In this document: piece by piece, positions 14,970 to 22,567 of the stretch
How the letters are laid out: each line of letters begins with the position of its first letter
Position numbering within the stretch: position 1 is the stretch's first letter
Assembly: GCA_013153955.1 (NCBI GenBank)
Contig: JAADDM010000271.1
Coordinates: forward strand, 1-33,214
Source: Gammaproteobacteria bacterium
GTDB taxonomy: Bacteria; Pseudomonadota; Gammaproteobacteria; Thiomicrospirales; Thiomicrospiraceae
Direction of reading: 5' to 3'
Length of the DNA: 33,214 bases
The notes under the pieces: generated by a model
What the model was told of the DNA's origin: nothing
The model's input: the letters and a program-made list of their open reading frames with translations, nothing else
The model's database searches: none
Program-made: the position numbers and the translations under genes

Positions 14970-16601
14970 TTAAAGCACATTTAAGGCTTCATCTAATACG
15001 TCGCTTCGACCTTGTAACTCTGCTAATACCATCGCTTGTTCAATTAACTCAGCTTGCTTTGACTTGTTTTGGCCAGCGAGTGCTAACAGGTCATTCTTTA
15101 GCTGTTCAAAGCTCTCTGCCTTATTGACTAAATCCCGAATTTTATCAACAAACTCTGTTTGTGGGTTATCACTCTCGACCTGTAATTGATGAGAGATAAT
15201 ATCTGATGGGGTTTTCTGAACAGGATCTTCTACAGTCGTCTCTGCGGTTAATACAGCAACTGACTGACAACCTGAACAACTACAGCCTTGATGGTGTTTT
15301 TCAGCGGTTAAAGTGGCAGTATCAGCCCCGACAATCGGCTTTAGAATGTCACTCTCATCTTCAGGCAATGGGATTTGTGTGCTTTCATGTAGCCATTTTC
15401 GTGAAATTTTCATACCGCTTTTCTGTAACCCAGGTAAGGCTTCAGACAGCAACTTAATATCCCCAGCTTCAGCTGTGTTAAAAACAAATTTAGGACAACG
15501 GTGAAAGCTACTGATGCCATTTAAGTTAAATACGACCATAGGCCACAGAAGGTCGCGAGTAAGTGTGTTGGCGATCTGGCGTAAGTCTGCATCACGAATA
15601 TCGTGTCGCACTTCATTGTGAACATTGCCCAATGCGTTGGTGCTACTAGTACCATCGGCCTGACTCGTTAGCGTCGCTCCTAAGATTGCTTTTGAAACGG
15701 TTTTTTCTGCCCAAGCCACCATTGCTAAAAATGGGTCGGCTTGGCCTTTAGCAGCTTCTTTAAAGTCTAGGGTCATACTCTCAGGAATAATCCCAGCGGC
15801 ATTGTGACCAATCTCTACAACGGCTTGTAGTAGTCGTCCTTTCTCTTGCTCAGTTGCACCAGACGGGTATTTCCCTAAACGCAGCGGCAAGCCATAAATC
15901 TCTAAAAACTCGGCTAGATCGCGAAGAGAATAGTTTTTAAATAGATATGGCCAGGCTAAGGTTCGTACTAGGCCAGAGCGCCCTAAATAACCGCTCTTTG
16001 ATTTATGGTGGTGCATAATCCACCCACCAGCCCAGAGGGCTTGTCCTTGACCTGTATCGTCTATTAGTTGCAACTTATTACGATCATCATTAGCTGTCGT
16101 GAACCAGGACGCAGGCACATGCTCAATCGCAATAGGCATTTGCATTTTTTCGACAAGTTGCCACTTTATTGTTTGAGCACTATAGCCTTTTAAAATGCCG
16201 TCAGACATATCAAGAATAACCTCGGCCATGTCAATATTTGCTAGACGCTCAGTTAAAACTTCTGCGGCCTTTTTCTCAACGATATTCGCATTGTATGGAG
16301 GTTCAATTTGCCATTTCACTGTTGTAAGGGCTAACTTACGCTTTTGCATCTCTGCAAATAGGTGTCCATCTTTTTCTTCCATATCGGCTGCAAGCTCGGC
16401 TTGATCAGTCAATTGGTGTCGTTCTGCATCTTGTAATATATTGGCAAGCCTATAGGGTGTCAGACCACTAGACGGGTGCTGGTCGAAACGCTGATGCAAA
16501 CTACCGAGCTTGGCGCTATCAATTTGAGTTTCTTGAACAGCTAATGGCTCAAAGGGCAGGCCTGTTCTTGGGTCGAGTATTTTAGTCATCTTATTTACCA
16601 T
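14970..16601 (-). CDS. Portal protein, DUF935 family (Mu gp29-like)
   Basis: This 543-aa protein is a DUF935 portal: 'ILDPRTGLPFEPL' N-terminus, 'GHLFAEMQKRKLALTTVKWQIEPP', 'GYSAQTIKWQLV', 'PYLFKNYSLRDLAEFLEIYGLPLRLGKYP' and 'ADGTSSTNALGNVHNEVRHDI'. Mu gp29 is about 512 aa; the extra length here lies in the C-terminal half, which contains a Cys/His cluster (HHQGCSCSGC). The portal forms the DNA entry ring at one vertex. The start overlaps the terminase stop by 7 bp. M1 at 16601 or M5 at 16589 are both possible; neither has a well-spaced ribosome-binding site. Confidence 0.94.
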   Translation of the reverse strand: MVNKMTKILDPRTGLPFEPLAVQETQIDSAKLGSLHQRFDQHPSSGLTPYRLANILQDAERHQLTDQAELAADMEEKDGHLFAEMQKRKLALTTVKWQIEPPYNANIVEKKAAEVLTERLANIDMAEVILDMSDGILKGYSAQTIKWQLVEKMQMPIAIEHVPASWFTTANDDRNKLQLIDDTGQGQALWAGGWIMHHHKSKSGYLGRSGLVRTLAWPYLFKNYSLRDLAEFLEIYGLPLRLGKYPSGATEQEKGRLLQAVVEIGHNAAGIIPESMTLDFKEAAKGQADPFLAMVAWAEKTVSKAILGATLTSQADGTSSTNALGNVHNEVRHDIRDADLRQIANTLTRDLLWPMVVFNLNGISSFHRCPKFVFNTAEAGDIKLLSEALPGLQKSGMKISRKWLHESTQIPLPEDESDILKPIVGADTATLTAEKHHQGCSCSGCQSVAVLTAETTVEDPVQKTPSDIISHQLQVESDNPQTEFVDKIRDLVNKAESFEQLKNDLLALAGQNKSKQAELIEQAMVLAELQGRSDVLDEALNVL

Positions 16602-18154
16602 GCACCTTGTTTGCTAAAGTGGTTATTGTTTTCAGTGCTCAAGCCCATGTCACGAGTGAGTCGATTGTCGTTTAAATTCTTGGGAACAGCTGTCCAATCG
16701 GCTTCCCAGAAATCCTGAGTACTTGCGCTGTACCCGAGGGCGATAGCGATAGCCGCATCACCGTGTCGGCCTTTTTGTGTTTGCCCATCGGGTACTTTTG
16801 GAATACCTTTAACCAGCTGAATAGCACGTAGATCATTAAGAACATCCGCATCTTTGGGGATGGATATTTCATCATCATCAAAGGCTGATTTCATCTTTGG
16901 CATATTGTCCAAGTACCATCTTTGAGAGAGCATGACCTCTTGAATTCGACCAGAACCATATTTAAACTTAGCCTGTTCTGCCATATATTGGCCGTTACCA
17001 CGCGCATCTAAAGCACCGCCGATTAATCTAGGTAGGCGGTCGACAATGTAGTTAAGTATTTGCTCTTGAGAAGTAAACGGCATGTTTTTCAGTTCAACCA
17101 AAAACGGCACTTGACGCTTAAGATTCTGATTGATTGCAACGGGAGCAATGACCGTTAAATCACCTGAACGGGCAAAATCTTCACCAAAAGCGTGTTGCTC
17201 ATCAGGGTTGAGTTTTTGTAGTTCGGGTAGAAGTACTGCTTGACACCAGTCGGCTATTTCGGCTTGACGTAAATGGAGTGGCCAAGTGTTAAATTCAGCA
17301 GAACCCTCGTAACGAATAACTACGCCTTCGACCATTCTGGATTCAATTAAGGCTCGGCTTAGATAAGCACCACCGCCTTTCTTAGGAACGCAGTAGTATT
17401 CTTCTAGGGCATCGTCTTCTGTTGCTGTATCTTTGAGCAGATTGGCTGTCCATTCTTCTTCAGATAGCTGTGACCACTCGATGTTTCTCATTTGGCATAT
17501 ACGTTTGTAAAGCCCTTTCTCACGTGCATCATCTAGCGTAATGCGGTGTACCGAATAACGCTTTTTGCCTGCGCGAGAATCTTGAATGAGTTCATTAAAA
17601 ATACTGTCCCAGCCGTTGTGGGTTGAGATAATACGAACTTTAGCGCCCCACATAGTGAGTGCTAGGGCGGCTTTAAGTACTTCGGCAAGGCGTTCGTGAA
17701 AGGCCGCTTCATCAATGGTGACATTCCCTTGGCGACCACGTAGGTTTGACGGATTGGAGCTGAGTGCTTGAATTTTGAAGCCACTGGCAAATTTAATATT
17801 AAAAATGAGAATATCTTTATTCTCATCTATAAATATCTCTTCTTCAATTTTTCCACCTGCTTTATTGAATGCTTTTGCCCACATCGCACAGGCGTCGATA
17901 AACTCAATGGCCATCTCTTTATTGGAACCAATGTAGTAGTGATTGGTACCGCCCGCAGATTTTTTTGAACTTGCGGTTAAAACTGCATCGGCTGCCTCTG
18001 CCCAGGTAAGTCCTGTACGACGTGATTTTTCAGCTATTTTTAGCGGTGAATCGTCTTCAATCCAGTCTTTTTGATAGCTTAGAAGGAGATCATTAGCGTT
18101 GTAACCATCTTCATTTAATACAGATTTAACGCTTAAATCGGTTTCTGTTGACAT
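16595..18154 (-). CDS. Terminase large subunit (Mu gp28-like)
   Basis: This 519-aa protein is a large terminase, the ATP-driven DNA packaging motor and nuclease. Walker A-like 'KSRRTGLT' is at about 43-50, Walker B 'VTIDEA' at about 145-150 with preceding 'NLRGRQGN', and 'IISTHNG' (coupling motif) at about 175. The RNase H-like nuclease part has acidic residues in 'GEDFARSGD' (Asp326), 'LDARGNG' (Asp383) and 'GRHGDAAIAIAL'. Transposable phages package headful from the inserted genome with some flanking host DNA. It follows the DUF3486 small subunit; AGGTGA precedes ATG 18154. Confidence 0.95.
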   Translation of the reverse strand: MSTETDLSVKSVLNEDGYNANDLLLSYQKDWIEDDSPLKIAEKSRRTGLTWAEAADAVLTASSKKSAGGTNHYYIGSNKEMAIEFIDACAMWAKAFNKAGGKIEEEIFIDENKDILIFNIKFASGFKIQALSSNPSNLRGRQGNVTIDEAAFHERLAEVLKAALALTMWGAKVRIISTHNGWDSIFNELIQDSRAGKKRYSVHRITLDDAREKGLYKRICQMRNIEWSQLSEEEWTANLLKDTATEDDALEEYYCVPKKGGGAYLSRALIESRMVEGVVIRYEGSAEFNTWPLHLRQAEIADWCQAVLLPELQKLNPDEQHAFGEDFARSGDLTVIAPVAINQNLKRQVPFLVELKNMPFTSQEQILNYIVDRLPRLIGGALDARGNGQYMAEQAKFKYGSGRIQEVMLSQRWYLDNMPKMKSAFDDDEISIPKDADVLNDLRAIQLVKGIPKVPDGQTQKGRHGDAAIAIALGYSASTQDFWEADWTAVPKNLNDNRLTRDMGLSTENNNHFSKQGAW

Positions 18155-18178
18155 GATTCACCTGTGTTTTGCATGGCA

Positions 18179-18757
18179 CTAAGTAGTTTGAATGCCTAAA
18201 ATTTGGTTTTTAATTTCTGTGACCGCTTGCTGGCTTAGTCCATTTGCCTTACCAACGGAGGCTGCGGTTTCAGCAGCAGCTTCTGTTGCACGTGCACGCT
18301 CTTGTTTACGAATCTCTTCATCACGCTTTAGATTGTCTGTAGCAGAGGCTTCTAAACGCTGCACTGCTAAAGCAAGCTGAGAGAGTAGCTTTGGACTGGC
18401 TGGTTCCTCGTTTTCGGCAATACTCATAGTGGTTTCAAAAGCAAGAGTACGGATGATCTCATTCAGCAATTTACCTGTTTCACCTTGCGGCTGAGAGCCA
18501 AGTTTACCTATCCACATCTTTGCCATCTCGCGACTTTGTGTAAGGCGTTCGCCAACTTTTTGCATACGCATTGAGTAGCGATTAACTGCGCTTTTTGACA
18601 CCGACTCATCATGACCCTGCGCCTCTAAAATGGCATTAATTTGCTCAGTGGCCTCTAACTGGGTGATGCGTGGGTCTCGCAGTAAGCTTTGAAGTGCTTC
18701 GAGGATATCTGGAGGGAGTCGTTCAACACTGGATTTACGTGCCACAATAGCCCCCAT
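18179..18757 (-). CDS. Terminase small subunit, DUF3486 family (Mu gp27-like)
   Basis: DUF3486 is recognised from 'KSSVERLPPDILEALQSLLRDP', 'TQLEATEQINAILEAQGHDESVSKSAVNRYSMRM' (a helix-turn-helix) and the long helical C-terminus. The protein recognises DNA for packaging with the large terminase. The track start is at 18769; ATG 18757 (MGAIVARKS) is the commonly shaped N-terminus and gives 192 aa. Neither has a strong ribosome-binding site, and translation is probably coupled to the upstream gene, whose 3' end overlaps by 23 bp. The large terminase starts 24 bp downstream. Confidence 0.92.
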   Translation of the reverse strand: MGAIVARKSSVERLPPDILEALQSLLRDPRITQLEATEQINAILEAQGHDESVSKSAVNRYSMRMQKVGERLTQSREMAKMWIGKLGSQPQGETGKLLNEIIRTLAFETTMSIAENEEPASPKLLSQLALAVQRLEASATDNLKRDEEIRKQERARATEAAAETAASVGKANGLSQQAVTEIKNQILGIQTT

Positions 18758-18947
18758 TGAAACATGCAAAGAGTAGCCAACCTGCGATAAATAATGCGGA
18801 TAAGACCCAGTTAAAGGTCTCTTTCATAAACTCTTTATAAGCTTTTTTTTGTTCCATCTTCTGCTGTGCGAGTGTTGTACGACGTTGTCGCCACATATAA
18901 TCGTGTTGCTGTTCTAGAGTTCGATTTTTTTGCGTTAATTTCCTCAT
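18735..18947 (-). CDS. Small single-span membrane protein (70 aa)
   Basis: A highly basic, Gln-rich N-terminal half (MRKLTQKNRTLEQQHDYMWRQRR) is followed by one hydrophobic segment (FNWVLSALFIAGWLLFACF) close to the C-terminus. AAGGACTTTAATC before ATG 18947 is a good ribosome-binding site, and the neighbours on each side overlap or are 2 bp away, so the gene is real. Location between lysis genes and terminase hints at a lysis accessory or holin-like role, but no family is recognised. Confidence 0.75.
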   Translation of the reverse strand: MRKLTQKNRTLEQQHDYMWRQRRTTLAQQKMEQKKAYKEFMKETFNWVLSALFIAGWLLFACFNGGYCGT

Positions 18948-18949
18948 GA

Positions 18950-19240
18950 TTAAAGTCCTTTTCTGGCGATGCCCGGCACTTGTGCCGCGCCCGTAGCGAC
19001 ATCTTGGCCTCGTGCAGTTAAGCGGGCGACTCGAATCTCTCCGACAAGCTCAACGGTAATTAATGACAGCTCTTCAAGCCAGGCAAGTTCAGAATTGAGT
19101 TTGTCTGTAGATAGGTTATGGCCAAGAGACTTGAGGGCTGATTTTAAAATCAGTTCATTGTGCGAGTAATCAGAATCCTTTTCTAAGACTTCAATAATGA
19201 CGCGGCGTTGGTGAAGTGTCTCTTGCTGTTTAAAATCCAT
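18950..19240 (-). CDS. Small winged-helix-like protein (Mu gp26-like)
   Basis: This 96-aa protein matches the small winged-helix protein that lies between DUF2730 and DUF3486 genes in Mu-like phages. It has a helical stretch (QRRVIIEVLEKDSDYSHNELILKSALKSLGHNLSTDKLNSELAWLEEL), then a wing 'SLITVELVGEIRVARLTARG', and ends 'VATGAAQVPGIARKGL'. The 'LTARGQDVA' ending of a winged helix is characteristic. It may bind DNA near packaging, but the role is unproven. It starts at the base where the previous gene ends. Confidence 0.78.
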   Translation of the reverse strand: MDFKQQETLHQRRVIIEVLEKDSDYSHNELILKSALKSLGHNLSTDKLNSELAWLEELSLITVELVGEIRVARLTARGQDVATGAAQVPGIARKGL

Positions 19241-19578
19241 TATCTTTTACCTTTGTTAATCATGTAATCATGCATTCTCTTGACTGCTTCAGAGGTTTGT
19301 TTAAACTCCCCTGATAGCTGACTGACTTCTCTACTGATACCGTTGAGACGTTTGTGAACGTCATTGATTTCTTGATTATGATCTGGCTTTTCTTCAAGTC
19401 TGATTACACGGTCTTTAATATCTTCAAACCCACTGTTTACATGTTTTTCAAAGCTATCTATACGCTTTTCATTAACTTGAGATTTACGCGTTACCGCGAC
19501 ATAAACGAACAACGCTAAGGTTGCAAAAATTTGAATAACACTTAACCAAAATTTGGCGGCTTCGTAATCAAGTTCCAT
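19240..19578 (-). CDS. DUF2730-family membrane-anchored coiled-coil protein
   Basis: This 112-aa protein has one N-terminal membrane span (FWLSVIQIFATLALFVYVAV), then a long charged coiled coil ('EKRIDSFEKHVNSGFEDIKDRVIRLEEK', 'HKRLNGISREVSQLSGEFKQ'). This is the build of DUF2730, the Mu gp25-like proteins located after the lysis genes. The topology (anchored, with a periplasm- or cytoplasm-facing coil) is suited to a spanin-like or lysis-accessory part, though this has not been established for the family. Confidence 0.85.
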   Translation of the reverse strand: MELDYEAAKFWLSVIQIFATLALFVYVAVTRKSQVNEKRIDSFEKHVNSGFEDIKDRVIRLEEKPDHNQEINDVHKRLNGISREVSQLSGEFKQTSEAVKRMHDYMINKGKR

Positions 19579-19594
19579 TTTAAAAAATAGCCTC

Positions 19595-20149
19595 TTAATG
19601 GCGCTTTACAGGGCGAGAACCAAACCACCAAGTAACAGAGGTTGTGGCTAGAAAAATACAGGTATTAATGACTTCTTTAAGTAAATACTGTGCTGTGGCA
19701 CTCCCAACCATTTGTCCAGTTATTTGAAAGAGCTGGTATGTAATGAGCGCCATTAATAATGCAAAGTAAACGGTTAAAGCAGGGCGCATTAAACCGCGTA
19801 TCGTATCGACCAAGCCACCACCATATGCAGTTTTATCATTTGCATAACTTTGTGTACGTAAGTCCATTTCTGCTAACTCAACATCTGCTGCAGCTTGGGT
19901 TTCTGTTGCTAGACGATCTTGTTCAGCTACGGCGATATCTCGATTGGCGTTGGCTTCTGTCTCCTTCATTTTGAACTGATGCTCAAGCGACATCTCTTCA
20001 CGATCCGCTTTACGCATTGCAATGTCATAAGCAAATTTAGCTTGCTCAGCTTTATGACTCGCCCACATTTTTGCACCTACACCAAAAAGGCCTAATATAC
20101 CGCCTGATGCGGCTGCGCCAAATGCGCCTAAAACTGTGCTTACGTCCAT
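19595..20149 (-). CDS. Holin-like protein (3TM holin family type)
   Basis: This 184-aa protein has an N-terminal Gly/Ala-rich hydrophobic segment (GAFGAAASGGILGLFGVGAKMW), a long Ala/Glu-rich coiled coil (about 30-110), and two C-terminal membrane segments ('ALTVYFALLMALITYQLF' and 'VINTCIFLATTSVTWWFGSRP'). The 'RP.LT.Y...' start of the last hairpin and the 'WWFGSRP' end are typical of the 3TM holin family also used by gene transfer agents. Its start overlaps the stop of the DUF5675 gene (TAATG), with GGAG upstream. It probably releases the lytic enzyme or collapses the membrane. Confidence 0.8.
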   Translation of the reverse strand: MDVSTVLGAFGAAASGGILGLFGVGAKMWASHKAEQAKFAYDIAMRKADREEMSLEHQFKMKETEANANRDIAVAEQDRLATETQAAADVELAEMDLRTQSYANDKTAYGGGLVDTIRGLMRPALTVYFALLMALITYQLFQITGQMVGSATAQYLLKEVINTCIFLATTSVTWWFGSRPVKRH

Positions 20150-20664
20150 TAGAGTATCTCCAGGTAAAAGTTTTGTCGGTTTGTGATAGCGTGAATTTTG
20201 TGTAGTGCACCGCGTGATGCGAGGCCTGCGAGTTGGCCGTATAACATGCCCAAACGCGTAGCAGGCAGTAAACAGCCCCAGCTATGCGTTTTAAAGCCTT
20301 TAAATTTGTCACCTGCCACATTTCCTGCATGAGTTAAAACGCCGCTACGACTGGGTACTTTTGTGACGTGATAAACGTCTCTGTATTTACCTGACGCTGA
20401 GCGTTTTAGGTATTTAACAAGGTACATCCCTGGTGGAATTCGGCTTATATTACGGGCGTTGTTACGATCGGGTAGCTCCATCATGTAGCAGACTCGTCGC
20501 TCATTAAACATAAGTCGACCTGTCGTACCGTGATCGGTTGATGGCGCACGATAGAGTTGGAGAGTTTTAAGTGAGCAATGGTTGCATAATGCGCTCTTAA
20601 CCACCGTTTTAATGGCAGTTTTGAGTTTATTATGGGGTGACTTTAGGGGGTTAATTACTTTCAT
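20149..20664 (-). CDS. DUF5675-family lysis protein (putative endolysin)
   Basis: This 171-aa protein contains DUF5675 at about 33-171: 'LQLYRAPSTDHGTTGRL', 'CYMMELPDRNNARNISRIPPG', 'YHVTKVPSRSGVLTHAGN' and 'HSWGCLLP'. The order His112 ... His127-Ser-x-Gly-Cys131 recalls the HxxS-HGC signature of L,D-transpeptidase-type enzymes, so a cell-wall role is plausible, and its place first in the lysis operon fits. About 30 residues precede the domain and include a CNHC pair. The start at 20664 coincides with the predicted transcription start. No other ATG lies before the domain. Function is inferred. Confidence 0.82.
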   Translation of the reverse strand: MKVINPLKSPHNKLKTAIKTVVKSALCNHCSLKTLQLYRAPSTDHGTTGRLMFNERRVCYMMELPDRNNARNISRIPPGMYLVKYLKRSASGKYRDVYHVTKVPSRSGVLTHAGNVAGDKFKGFKTHSWGCLLPATRLGMLYGQLAGLASRGALHKIHAITNRQNFYLEIL

Positions 20665-20670
20665 ACCTCT

Positions 20671-20717
20671 AGAATAGAGGGTTTTACGATAGGGTGAGTT
20701 TCAAGTGTTTGAGAAGG
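20671..20717 (-). promoter_or_regulatory. Late promoter of lysis operon (Mu Plys position)
   Basis: The box CTTCTCAAACACTTGAAA (20699-20716) lies 22 bp from the hexamer TATTCT (20671-20676). Six bases (AGAGGT) then lead to ATG 20664, giving a predicted leaderless mRNA. Inverted repeat CCTCT/AGAGG (20666-20680) brackets the -10. This is the first of three late promoters with identical geometry. Confidence 0.8.
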
Positions 20718-20748
20718 ATCTAAAAGAGGGGTGCATTAAGCTGGTATG

Positions 20749-20946
20749 CTAATTATTTTGCTGTATTGCCTGAAGTTCAATAGAGTCTAATTCACTAAAT
20801 AGCTGACCGATTGCCTTTATATTTATGCCTGTTTCACAAGCCTCTTCTGTATTGTAAAAAGTCATTAAATCATTAATTACAGAGCGATATGAGCGTATGT
20901 TGTCGATGACATCGATTGGGCGGTCTTGAAGTTTTATGTTTGTCAT
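20749..20946 (-). CDS. Small protein of unknown function (65 aa)
   Basis: The ORF begins MTNIKLQDRPIDVIDNIRSY and ends 'LDSIELQAIQQNN'. It is acidic and helical with no membrane span or known motif. A good GGAG ribosome-binding site (GTGGAGAAACAAAACA before ATG 20946) supports translation. It stands alone between the ATPase gene and the lysis promoter, and a symmetric dyad lies 44 bp upstream of its start. It may be expressed in the middle phase, but the function is unknown. Confidence 0.65.
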   Translation of the reverse strand: MTNIKLQDRPIDVIDNIRSYRSVINDLMTFYNTEEACETGINIKAIGQLFSELDSIELQAIQQNN

Positions 20947-20989
20947 TGTTTTGTTTCTCCACTAGAAATAGTCTTAAAAAAATAAGGTT

Positions 20990-21005
20990 TGATATCAAGA
21001 TATCA
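20990..21005. promoter_or_regulatory. Symmetric dyad TGATATCAAGATATCA upstream of 65-aa ORF
   Basis: Perfect arms TGATAT/ATATCA flank CAAG. On the minus strand a weak TATTTC hexamer follows 19 bp after the dyad, leading into the 65-aa ORF. The arrangement resembles an activator-bound promoter but differs in sequence from the three late promoters, so it could be a middle promoter or an operator. Confidence 0.45.
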
Positions 21006-21150
21006 TTTTTATAAATTCTGCCAAACTTTTAGAGTGTTTTAAGCACGTTTACCTTTAAAAAATAGTGTTTAAGTTATAGAGGGCTTTTAAAATTGAGGAG
21101 AAATTGCTAGAAAGTTGGTTTATGTCAAAAAATTAAAGTTTATTTTTTAC

Positions 21151-21209
21151 AGCTCCTACAACAGTTACATCCCTTATGTTTAAAGGGAGTGGTATGGGTT
21201 GTAGGAGTT
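21151..21209. repeat. Nested inverted repeat after the RecA-like ATPase gene
   Basis: Arms AGCTCCTACAAC (21151-21162) and GTTGTAGGAGTT (21198-21209) pair over 12 bp with one mismatch. Inside the 35-nt loop lies a second perfect hairpin TCCCTT/AAGGGA (21170-21188). The right arm continues as a near tandem repeat (GTTGTAGGA GTTGTAGAG). The structure begins 6 bp after the ATPase stop. There is no T run directly after it on the minus strand, so it is not a classic terminator. Confidence 0.85.
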
Positions 21210-21215
21210 GTAGAG

Positions 21216-22106
21216 TTACTGAATCAGGCTATAGGTGTAAATACCTTTAACCTTACTGCAAGCCCAGTAAATGTCTTGGTATTGATCTAATCTGTCACGG
21301 GCTGTTTTGTCTGTTTTTTCATAGCCACAGGTGTTAAGTAAGTCAGTTTTATTAAGATTTAACCCCTTTCCTAGGGCGGCTTTCACTTCATTGATAAAGC
21401 TCTTTTCTTCGGTATTTAGCCTGGCATCTTGAAGGTCTATTGTCAGTAGGCTTAGATCATCTATTTTAACTTTAAAAGCGATATCGATAATATTTGCGCG
21501 CTCTTTCTTAACCGTTAAAATGAAGTGAATCTCACCCGTTGGTGACTCCGTTTTAGTCAGTAGATACATGTTGTCTATTGAATTACGGATGTTGTTTGAT
21601 CCCTGGTAGTTGCGGCCGTCTTTGTTTGAGTGATGTAAAACGATAATTGTTGCGCCTGCTTCACGAATGTTTTTAAGCTTTTCACCTAAGCGCATACTAG
21701 CACCGTCGTTGTTGACATCACCAAAATCACGAAGACTATCAATGACAAATAGCGTGTTGTTGTAGTTGTTTCCTGATGCGTTGTCTTCAATTGCTTGGAG
21801 CATCGCAAGAGGCTGTAATTCTGTTTTTGAACGATGGGAGTAGTGCAGGTTAGGGCAGACTTGAATAAGTTTAGTTTCAATACCACGCTCTTTAAGAACG
21901 TTCATCGGGTTGTCGTAGTCTAAATAGATTGCATTCATGCCATTGATTTCTGCAAATTTAGCGATGGCCATAGCAAGCCAGCTTTTACCCATGCCTCCAT
22001 CGGCATAGATCATGGTAATCAGGTGTTTGGGGATGAAACCGTCAATTAAGAACTCAGTTTTTTGATTAAAATCTTCTAGCTTTAATGGGTTTAAAAAAGG
22101 GTACAT
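21216..22106 (-). CDS. RecA-like (RepA/AAA_25-type) ATPase
   Basis: This 296-aa protein has a RecA/DnaB-superfamily ATPase core: Walker A 'ADGGMGKSW' (35-43), Walker B 'TLFVIDSL' (Asp123), the 'IIVLHHSNKDG' segment (154-164), 'GSNNIRNSIDNMYLL' (169-183) and 'KKERAN'. This series is typical of RepA/AAA_25 hexameric helicase-like proteins of plasmids and integrative elements. A small helical C-terminal domain (about 235-296) may bind DNA. It starts 5 bp after the Mor gene and belongs to the same transcript. Mu itself replicates with host helicases, so its presence here is unusual. It could be a replication aid or an accessory gene. AGGA precedes ATG 22106. Confidence 0.85.
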   Translation of the reverse strand: MYPFLNPLKLEDFNQKTEFLIDGFIPKHLITMIYADGGMGKSWLAMAIAKFAEINGMNAIYLDYDNPMNVLKERGIETKLIQVCPNLHYSHRSKTELQPLAMLQAIEDNASGNNYNNTLFVIDSLRDFGDVNNDGASMRLGEKLKNIREAGATIIVLHHSNKDGRNYQGSNNIRNSIDNMYLLTKTESPTGEIHFILTVKKERANIIDIAFKVKIDDLSLLTIDLQDARLNTEEKSFINEVKAALGKGLNLNKTDLLNTCGYEKTDKTARDRLDQYQDIYWACSKVKGIYTYSLIQ

Positions 22107-22111
22107 AGGGT

Positions 22112-22567
22112 TTAGTCCTGAAATAAGGAGGGTTGTATTTTGTTGTGTCGAATACGATGTTGATTAGCAAGTGCTGTTCTAATCGTCATTTCTGATACTC
22201 TGAATTTCTTGGCTAATATTTGGTGATTATTACCGGTAAACGCCTTCCAAATTTTAATATCTCGTATGGCTCGCTCTAGTTTCTGATTATGGGGAAGGTA
22301 GAAGCTAACGCCACCAAAATGGTTGGCAATAGCAGTAACCAGTACTGCGGAAAGTTTGTTATTCTGTTCGTCTTGTATCTCTCCAACTGTTGATAGGCAG
22401 TGGCTTAGAATTTCATAAAATTCAACTAACCGAGCAGGCCAGAGTAACTTTAAGTCTTCCATATCTAAGTCAGTAAGGTTTTCGAGCATCTCATCCATTG
22501 TGGCAGTAAAGTGATCGCCAAATAGGTCTTTACTTGCCTCGTTATAGGGCTCTATTGAATTATTCAT
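22112..22567 (-). CDS. mor: Mor/C-family late transcription activator
   Basis: The family signature is clear: 'LWPARLVEFYEILSHCL' (about 42-58), the beta element 'FGGVSFYLPHNQKLERAIRDIKIWKAFTGNN' (84-114) and the C-terminal helix-turn-helix 'HQILAKKFRVSEMTIRTAL' (115-132). Mor and C are dimeric activators that bind imperfect dyads centred near -43 and recruit RNA polymerase. I start at ATG 22567 (MNNSIEPYNE, 151 aa) because GGAG lies about 8 nt upstream and the ATG overlaps the previous stop (ATGAATAA); the track start at 22663 lies deep inside the previous gene. It is the obvious candidate to activate the three late promoters. No second (C-type) paralogue is seen. Confidence 0.93.
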   Translation of the reverse strand: MNNSIEPYNEASKDLFGDHFTATMDEMLENLTDLDMEDLKLLWPARLVEFYEILSHCLSTVGEIQDEQNNKLSAVLVTAIANHFGGVSFYLPHNQKLERAIRDIKIWKAFTGNNHQILAKKFRVSEMTIRTALANQHRIRHNKIQPSLFQD

